In this document: positions 56,901-64,000 of the stretch, one piece after another | Position numbering within the stretch: the first letter of the stretch is position 1 | How the letters are laid out: the number at the start of each line of letters is the position of its first letter | DNA from: Ixodes scapularis | Lineage: Eukaryota; Arthropoda; Arachnida; Ixodida; Ixodidae | Assembly (NCBI RefSeq): GCF_016920785.2 | Contig: NW_024609839.1 | Span: forward strand, 15,501,085-15,565,084 | Reading direction: 5' to 3' | Length of the DNA: 64,000 bases | The notes under the pieces: model-generated | Databases searched by the model: none | Told to the model about the DNA's origin: nothing | The model's input: only the letters and a program-made list of their open reading frames with translations | Translations under genes and position numbers: made by a program

Positions 56901-59900
56901 GCTAACACCAAATTCGCTTTTGCGAGTTTGATGATCAGACGGCAAGTGGTAAGCACATGAACAAATAAAAGCGATTATACTATTATAAAGACCGAAAACT
57001 AACATAAATATAATTTTATGTTGAGCACAAGTTGGCAGTTTAGAGAGGTAGTGCAATGGTATTCGTTTGGAATGTTTTCGATTTCACTAGAGCTTACCGA
57101 CACCTTAGTGAGACCCAAGTGTACTCGCACGCAACTCCGCTGGCCAAGAAACTCCTTTGTAAAGGTGTCATTTCAAGGACAAATGCGAGCGTTTTCTTTC
57201 AGTCTCTCTTTCGCAAAACTTGATGGCGTAATTAGGACATCGCAGTGTCCCCCAGTGACGATATCTGAGTGTGGCTCATTGACTGAACCCAAGCATTTCG
57301 CGGGCACTCGATTTGGGCTTGTGATAGTCGATAGCTCGAGAAGCATTCGGGTAGTGGCCCGTGTTCAATCGATACAAGGACGACAATAGACGAACCATAG
57401 CAATGACTGGAACTTAGCGTGTGTCCTGTGCTTGCCCAACCCCAGATTGTGATAACCATTGGCGGCATAAAACCGACTCTAGATGACGTGACCGCTTGTT
57501 CTGGCTGCGAGGTGAGGGGTAAATACGGTTCGTTTTCCTTCAATTTTGGTCTGCGACTTTTGTGGTGAAAAACGAACGCGTGTTGTTTTAGTGATTAACT
57601 TCGGGGATTCGTTCTACGCGATATTTGCGCAAAGTACAAATATTGTTGCATCTCCCCTTTAACTCTCAACTTGAAAACAACGCCTGACAGAAAAGCAAAG
57701 TCCAACTAAGTTTCAGCTGAAGTATGCAAGTGAATTCCGGTGCATGTGACGATTAAATACACGAGCGGGAGGGGGAAAATCGTAAGCGCTGAAAACGGTA
57801 GACCTCAAGGAAGAATAAATATGCTTAAGAAAATGAAAAAGAAACTGACACCAGGTTGGCCGTGTATGGTTTGTCGCGACGTGTTACATTTGTGCACTTG
57901 CTCGACAACTTTTTTTTTTTTTTGACACAATGCACGTTATTGTTGTTTTCTCGCAAAAATATTGAGTGCCTCCCTGACAAGCGACATTTTGCAACTACAA
58001 TATTTACGTTTATTAATATCTCTCCACCAGTATGAGCGCACAAGTGTCTGCTTCTGTATTTGCAGAGTCAAGTTTTCGCAGTATTTTCATTCGCGTACCA
58101 TGCAAAAAATAGTCATCGAAAAAAAAAAAAGGCCGTTTAAAGTAGACGTCTCGTTTTATTCAAGATTTGTTGGCATTCATTGTTTATTTATTCATATCCG
58201 ATTGCTTTCTGAGAGAATCTCTGTTATGTTTTATTTTGTTCTCATATTGCTCCGTTTAATATGTAACTTTGTGGTCACTGCTTCTTTTCTTCCCATTGTT
58301 AGTTAATATGCATTCTGATGTTTTGTCGTTCCTTATGTAAAGCCTCCCGCGTGCGACTTAAGGAAGTGAATTAAAACGGAATAAAAAAAAATGAATGATA
58401 ACTCGTTTCAGGACAGCACCCTGCTAATCTACTTAAGCCTCAATCGAATTTAACGTCGAACTCGTTTCCAGGGACAAAGCGTAAAACAGGCCGCCAAAGG
58501 TAAGCGACCCTTAAGCGGGCGACTCGAATAAAAATACAACCGCGATGGTCCTTCCCGCGTTTCATTCAGGAGAGCAGGAAAGCGTAGCCTGTTTCCTTTT
58601 TCCCTCACCTCTTATCTCTCTCTTTCCTTCGGAGTCAGAAACAATTCAGCACTTGCGCCCATTAAACGCACAGACTCGCTGGAGCGCGAGCACCCACGGC
58701 AAAAGCCTGCTGAATATTTTATGCGCTTCCCTGCCACGCGAAAACGAACATCCTCCGAAACAGCAACTTCCTTTTAGGCTAATGTCCCTAGGCGTCCCGG
58801 GCATCCCCTCTCTTCCCCATCCCTCCTCCTCTTTCCCCAATCACATCCTCTCGAAATCCCCGATACTGCGTCGTCTTCTCCCGTTCTTCCGGCGCCGTGG
58901 CACCTGCTTTGCAAAACGGTCGCTGCTAAACAGCTTTACCATTCGTCCGAATACGGCGACGTTCATGGAAGAAGAAACTCGGTCGTGTCCACCGTTCTTG
59001 TTTACGTTTCTCTCTTATCGCAGTTTTTTTTCAGTTTCCTTTCTTGCTGCAGTTCAACCTTTTTCTTCTTTTCTGCCACCTGGACTTTTTTTCTTTGCCA
59101 GGTAACCCACCATCTTTTCTTCTTTTCTTTTTATATCTCCATTATATTTCGTTTTTGTCCGCACCGGGCACTATAACGTGCGCAAGTACCAGATTTGTAT
59201 GTGCCGTTTGTGCACGTGCCGTTCCAACAGCAGCGCCACCAGGGCGACGTGACGTCATTGTCCTCGTGTCGGGAAATTCCCCCGAGTAGTGATTTGTGGC
59301 GATGGCAAGGAGAAAAAAAAAGGGCACTGCATTGTCCACGTGCCCGCAACTAGTGTTTGTCAATGAGACAGCTAGCTATTTACTGCACACCTTAACAACT
59401 CTTTTTTTTTTTTGACGCAGAGAATTAAAAAAAAAAAAAAAAAGCCGCGCTTTAGAAGATGCACCAGTTCAACCTCAGATGTGAAAATGATATGGGGTGG
59501 AGTACTCACGGAAGTGCCTGCGACTTTTAATTGTCGTTCATCGAAATGGCCGATGCCAAAACAAAATTTATATATATGCTATTTTTTGCGTGATAATATC
59601 ACTAATATGCGAGTTACTGCAAATTGGCGAATTCCGACTGAGTTGTAATAGCACGCGTAAGTTTGAGAAATACCGGGCTTTCCAGCCCTCTCAGTAAATT
59701 AGATTAAGAGTATTCTCACGCATTGCAAATTAGAACTTGCCGGGACTTTGTGACACCTTTCTTGTGCGAGAATATGCTTTTTTTTTGAGAATCCACTGCT
59801 CTAGATTTTAATAGTTTTCGCAGGTTTCTGATGCTTTCCTCTCAAATATACAACAAACCAGAAAAAATACATTTCCTACAAATCGCTTGCACCAAGACCT

Positions 59901-61660
59901 TCCTTGACACCCTTGCACAGAATTGTGATTCGAGTTCCTCAATTCATTGTAAAATTTCGTTGTTTTTTTCAATATGTATTGTACTTGGCCACGGGTTTCC
60001 AGAATGCTGCTCCTACAGTTGGAAAACATTAAAGTCACTGACAGCTGAAGAACGGGGGGCACGTCGAGTCTCGAGCATAATATTATTGCTCATCTGACAA
60101 GAATATGGAGACGTTGGACAATAAAGCAAAATCTAATTCGGACAGAAAAAAACGTAGACTTCGTACTAAGTCCACGTTTTCTTCTTCGTGACTTTTTCTT
60201 TGGTTTTTCTTTGGCTAATTTTGCGATGTCATTGGCTACGAAGCAATATTATTATGCTCTGTACTCTACAGGCGCTGTGTCTCTTAAGTTGTCAGTGAGT
60301 GTACAGTATCGTATTGCATTGTTCACACACTACACGCACGAGTCCAGATGCCCGAGGTGCTATCTTTGAATTTCTAGTTTAGAATACATGTTACCAGAAA
60401 AAGTAACTAGGTATTTTACATCGTCCTACCGGCCCTGGCGTATTCAGAAAAGTAAAAGCCCGCGAAAGTAGTCAACGGGCCAGTTTGTGTCCCCTGATTA
60501 GTGCGGTTTCCATGTACTCCAGATTTCCCGATTTGCGGGAAGAAAGAGGGGGAGCAAAGTGTAGGTAAGCACGCCTCCTTGATACACACGTCAGCCTTTA
60601 GCCGTCTCACAGGTTTGCTTGCCCGATATGATAAGTAAATCTGGAAGCCGGTTAAAGGTTAGGATGTTAATCACGGAGTGTGCTTACCTAAGCCTCACTG
60701 TCCTCCTACTTTCTGACCCCCCGTACAACAGCAAATAAAACTTTCATAATAACGCGTTAGTGAGTATTGAATTTGACCCGATGATTCACTTCACAAGCAT
60801 TTCCGAATACGCTGCCGAGTAAAGTCTTCATCGTGTTTTTGAGGGGAGCAAGACCTTTAAGGCGCAGGAACGAAGGTCAAAAAGTGTCATTACCGGCCGA
60901 GACAACAACACATCGCCTCGATAACACCGCAACAAGGGCACGACGTCAGCGCAGCAACAACCACCGTCTCGAGCTCGCACGGTTAAGACGACAAGGACCA
61001 GAAAAAACAACGCACGTTCTTTTTTAGGCGACAAGGAACCATCCTTCAGAGCGTTTCTTTCATGTCCCGTCAACCATAAACAACCTAGCACCGGGTGCTC
61101 TGCTTGCAACCGATCGTGTTTTGGGACGCCGAAGCCGCGTTCGCGCGATAAAGCAAGGGCCGGAAGATGAAGGGAGGGGAAGGGAAAGAGCGAGAGCTTG
61201 ACATGAATGGCCACGAGGCATTCTCGCCTTTTTATCTTTCCGGCTTTCGAAGGAAGGAAGGGAACCTTTCTTTGTCCCTACGCTCTCATCCCGTCTTCCG
61301 CCACCATACTTTTAACGCGCACCGTCTGCTTTCCTTCCCCCTTCCTTGTTTTTTTTTATAGGCGCACTTCCCTGTCTCTCTCTCTTTTACACTTAGATGA
61401 GGGACCCGCTCTCCTTTGTTTAGACGTCCTTTGTCCTTACGGCCTTGTTATATTTTTTTCCCAGAGTCACCGTGTTTATTCCATGCTATCCGCTTTCTTA
61501 AAACAGATTATTGTATTTTTTTATTATTTAAGGAACGTAGTACAAGTACACTATATTGAAGAAAGAAACCACGCAGAGAGGAAAAATATCGTTTTTTTTC
61601 TTATGGCAACAGTCGTGATTGGCAAGGTTTCGCAGCGGATCCCGGACCGTGTTCCGTACA
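53951..61660. other. Long spacer, no recognised gene
   Basis: A 22-base C-run lies at 54182-54203. A 'tctatagaccctttcactgtttacaaac'-like start at about 54874 resembles the left end of the 28.06-kb MITE. A 10-bp-stem hairpin sits at 56198-56227 and another at 60149-60180. CT-rich tracts dominate 56000-56350 and 58560-59160. Open frames of 100-190 codons (minus 54076-54651, plus 58545-59105, minus 60828-61214) follow these biased tracts and show no domains. Confidence 0.5.
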
Positions 61661-61669
61661 TCGTGCGTG

Positions 61670-62710
61670 TACTTGGCCCGCTAAATGTAGCGGGAAACAC
61701 CTCCCACTATATTTAGCAGGGAAATTGGAGGGAAATTAGTATATCACGGCACACTGTGACATCACGGTGTAATAAAAAAAATACAATTTCCTGGCTAAAT
61801 TTACCAGGAAATGAGTGTGTAGCGTAAAACTCTGACATCACAATGTCATGCAACTTCACAATTTCGCTTCTAAGTTTAGTGTGTCACCTTTAAGTTTAGT
61901 GTGTTCGCCTCTAAGTGTGTCACGTGACACCATAGTGTCACGTAACTCGACATGTTACCCACTAATTTTAGTGGGAAATCAGCGTAACGTTACACTGTGA
62001 CATCACAGTGTCATAAAACTTCACAATCTTCCCGCTAAATTTAACGTAAAATCAGTGTGACACGTGACACTGCGACATCACAGTTTCATCTAGCTTTTCA
62101 AGTTCCCCGCTAAATTTTCTAGGGAATGATGGACTAATAACACTGACACATCAGTGTCACGTTACTTAAGAGTTCCCCGCTAAATTTACCGGGAAATGAG
62201 TGTGTCACGGGACACTGTCACATCACACTGTAAAGTCAACTTTCAAGTTTCTCGGGAAATGAGTATGTCACAGGATACTATGCCATCACACTGTAAAGTC
62301 AACTTTCAAGTTTCTCGGGAAATGAGTATGTCACAGGATACTATGCCATCACAATATCATGTAACTTTAAAATTTCCCCCAAAAAACCTGCCAGGAAATT
62401 AATGTCACATTACACTGTGGCATCAGTGTCGTGTAAGTTTTTAAGCTCCTTGCTAAATTTACCAAGGGATTGTTACATCTAATGACAGATTGACATCACA
62501 GTGTCGTGTAACTTAACAATTAGCCGCTAAATTTACCAGGAAATGAGTGTGTCGCATAACACTGTGACATCACTGTGTCATATAACTCCGCAAGTTCCTT
62601 GCTAAATTTACCGGAAAATAAATGTGTCGCATGACACTGTGACGCCACAGCGTCATGGGACTTTACAAGACCCCACTAAATTTACCGGATATATCGTGGT
62701 GACAGGTGAC
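61670..62710. repeat. Satellite B2: about 75-bp units sharing the CCGCTAAATTTA core
   Basis: GCTAAATTTA-type cores occur at about 61680, 61794, 61951, 62035, 62110, 62180, 62453, 62527, 62602 and 62676, with 70-75 bp spacing where regular. Each unit also has 'gtgtcacgtgacact' and a 'gtgacatcacagtgtcat' block. Two units near 62249 and 62313 are nearly identical at 64-bp spacing, a recent local duplication. The first core is the full palindrome 'cccgctaaatgtagcggg'. Confidence 0.9.
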
Positions 62711-63600
62711 GTCAGGTGTGGGTCAGCGTGTGCAGCATCTCGGGCAATTCATTCGCAGGAACTTGCAAAAAATCGGCAACTTATGCTTTCATTAAGTTAA
62801 GCAGTGTTCGATACCAGACCTTGCATCAGAAGTAAGTAAGCAAAGGAAAATATCTTAAATATCTTCCTTTGCTTATCAGGTCTTTCTTTTCGACGTGTAT
62901 AACGTGACAGTCATAAACCAGGGATAATTGAAGCGATTCACGCGAGCATATATGGGAAGTATTAACAGACAAAATGCAAATAAAACAAAGAGTATTTCGT
63001 TATCTTCAAAAGAGTTTTGTTTAAAATAGCTTTGAATATTATTCTTCAATATTTTAACCTTAAAAATAATAAACTGCAAAAAAATTAGAAAAAAACAGAA
63101 ACACTGCGCGAATGTAGAATAGAGTTTATGGCAATCGGTTGCATAAAATAGTCTAAAATTCTATAATATAGGTCACTTGATGTTTACAAGCGACAAGTTA
63201 AGGGAGAAGAAATCATTTGCAGGAGCAAACAAGGCATGCAGGACAAGGAGCCTTTTTTTCATTCACCTGAATGTAAGAACAAAAGCATTTGAATATGTTT
63301 TCGAAAGGTGAGATTAGGACGTGACCGTTCATTTCCTGTTTGCAATTGAAAGATCAGAAAATAAGTGTAGAAGCAAAGCAAGTTGGTCACAAAGCATATA
63401 GACCACAAAGGCTTGACCTCCGTCAACAGTTTTGAAGCATTTTGGTGAAAAACAATGAATGATGCCCAAGCAAGAATCTGATATTTCAACCCGGCCCGAG
63501 CGTTCCCTGCTTCTTTTTTGTACATTGTAGTACATTTCTTGCGTTTTAGTACATTATATATCACGCAAATCGCCAAGTTGGAATCGGCGGCATGGTGTGC
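62711..63600. other. AT-rich spacer
   Basis: A small hairpin lies at 62838-62874 ('aagcaaagga' / 'tcctttgctt'). No gene recognised. Confidence 0.5.
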
Positions 63601-63705
63601 CAGTGCCTAACAGCACGGAGCACGTGGAGCGAGAGGCAGCGTCGAAGAGTCCGGGAATAGACATCCTGCCCATTTCGATCTAGAGGAGGATCGCAGCAGT
63701 GAGCC
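63601..63705 (+). mobile_element. Partial Ruka-like SINE
   Basis: 'gagcacgtggagcgagag', 'cctgcccatttcgatctaga' and 'gaggatcgcagc' follow the order of Ruka copies. Truncated just before the fold-back hairpin. Confidence 0.55.
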
Positions 63706-63718
63706 AGGGCTGTAGCCT

Positions 63719-63841
63719 AAACTTGGAAACAGCGCGAAAAAAACAAAGGACAAGAACAAGAAGTTAACGAACACAACGCAGCGTTGTGTTCGTTCACTTC
63801 TCGTTCTTGTCCCTTGGTTTTTTCGCGCTGTTTTCAAGTTT
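63719..63841. repeat. 123-bp palindrome (fold-back) with 'ccaactagccca' tail
   Basis: Arms of about 60 bp meet at 'aacgcagcgtt' with no loop; shared blocks include 'acagcgcgaaaaaa' and 'ggacaagaac'. Followed by 'aaaccaactagcccaac', as after the hairpin at 49.3 kb. Confidence 0.9.
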
Positions 63842-63845
63842 GCAT

Positions 63846-64000
63846 TATAAACCAACTAGCCCAACTACACGCCTTGTTGCTGTAGCCAAAAGGTATGAAA
63901 AAACAGGGGGGGTTGTTATGGTACTCTAGCACCCCCACCTCCCAAATCCACCATCCCCATATAAATAAATATGTAAATATATACATACGCAAAAAAGAAT
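63846..64000. other. Window end, no feature
   Basis: Only short AT-rich sequence and a small G-run near 63906. Confidence 0.5.

Noticed and set aside
58545..59105. 186-codon ATG-initiated plus-strand frame
   Set aside because: Lies in CT-rich DNA; translation is Ser/Phe/Leu/Pro-biased with no domain, and no splice or promoter signals stand out.
60828..61214. 128-codon minus-strand frame
   Set aside because: No domain, no start context, overlaps other equally long frames.
62196..62402. Frame with repeated VNFQVSREMSMSQDTM peptide
   Set aside because: Translation of satellite units, not a gene.
61670..62710. CRISPR-like regular array
   Set aside because: Units diverge throughout with no invariant repeat and unique spacers; the genome is eukaryotic. 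It is a satellite.
1..64000. Endogenous viral element or toxin gene
   Set aside because: No viral polymerase, capsid or glycoprotein motifs and no toxin-like cysteine frameworks were recognised in any frame.

Overview
The window looks like repeat-dense intergenic DNA from a hard tick (Ixodidae). The grounds are two copies of the tRNA-derived SINE family known from ticks as Ruka (12.3 and 21.2 kb), the tick SINE tail with 'ccaggtggtc' and 'ggcacgtaaaa' blocks at 38.57 kb, LINE reverse transcriptases of the kind common in tick genomes, and the absence of any recognisable intact host gene over 64 kb. The genus cannot be fixed from the sequence alone. There is no sign of a bacterium or virus: no operon layout and no ribosome binding sites, and most long open frames are chance or belong to transposons.

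Layout. 0-5 kb: AT-rich DNA, a fold-back hairpin (1.1 kb), a decayed Penelope-like retroelement ending in its GIY-YIG endonuclease (1.5-2.5 kb), and a CpG-rich stretch that may be an untranslated first exon with a splice donor at 5058. 5-17.5 kb: AT-rich spacer with a fold-back, palindromic MITEs, a hAT-like element (10.6-11.4 kb) and a Ruka SINE. 17.5-21.4 kb: a dead LINE, a tRNA-Ala-like SINE, one apparently functional tRNA-Ser(AGA) gene on the minus strand, and a second Ruka. 21-31 kb: spacer with a near-perfect 183-bp palindrome, a Myb/SANT-like fragment and a small MITE.

31.2-36.7 kb: the best-preserved element, a 5.46-kb DNA transposon with about 0.9-kb terminal inverted repeats, a 4-bp duplication (CACT) and a DDD-type transposase broken by only one stop and one frameshift. 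It is Sola-like in these traits.

36.7-47 kb: a cluster of nested repeats. It includes a hAT-like element interrupted by a 0.7-kb inverted-repeat unit full of TGACGTCA and CACGTG palindromes, a LINE 3' end, several MITEs, and a second LINE (RT to RNase H) split by a dispersed repeat that occurs at least three times here. 47-64 kb: a PIF/Harbinger-type MITE, more fold-backs, a 1.5-kb inverted duplication with mirrored open frames, and two related satellite arrays (52.1-52.5 and 61.7-62.7 kb) built on the palindrome CCCGCTAAATTTAGCGGG.

The only RNA gene that looks functional is the tRNA. The rest is transposon biology at different stages of decay: autonomous elements (Penelope, two LINE types, Sola-like), non-autonomous followers (SINEs, MITEs, hAT derivatives) and satellites. 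Two CpG-rich stretches (4.4-5.06 kb, 37.4-38.0 kb) are the only candidates for host gene starts, and both are weak.
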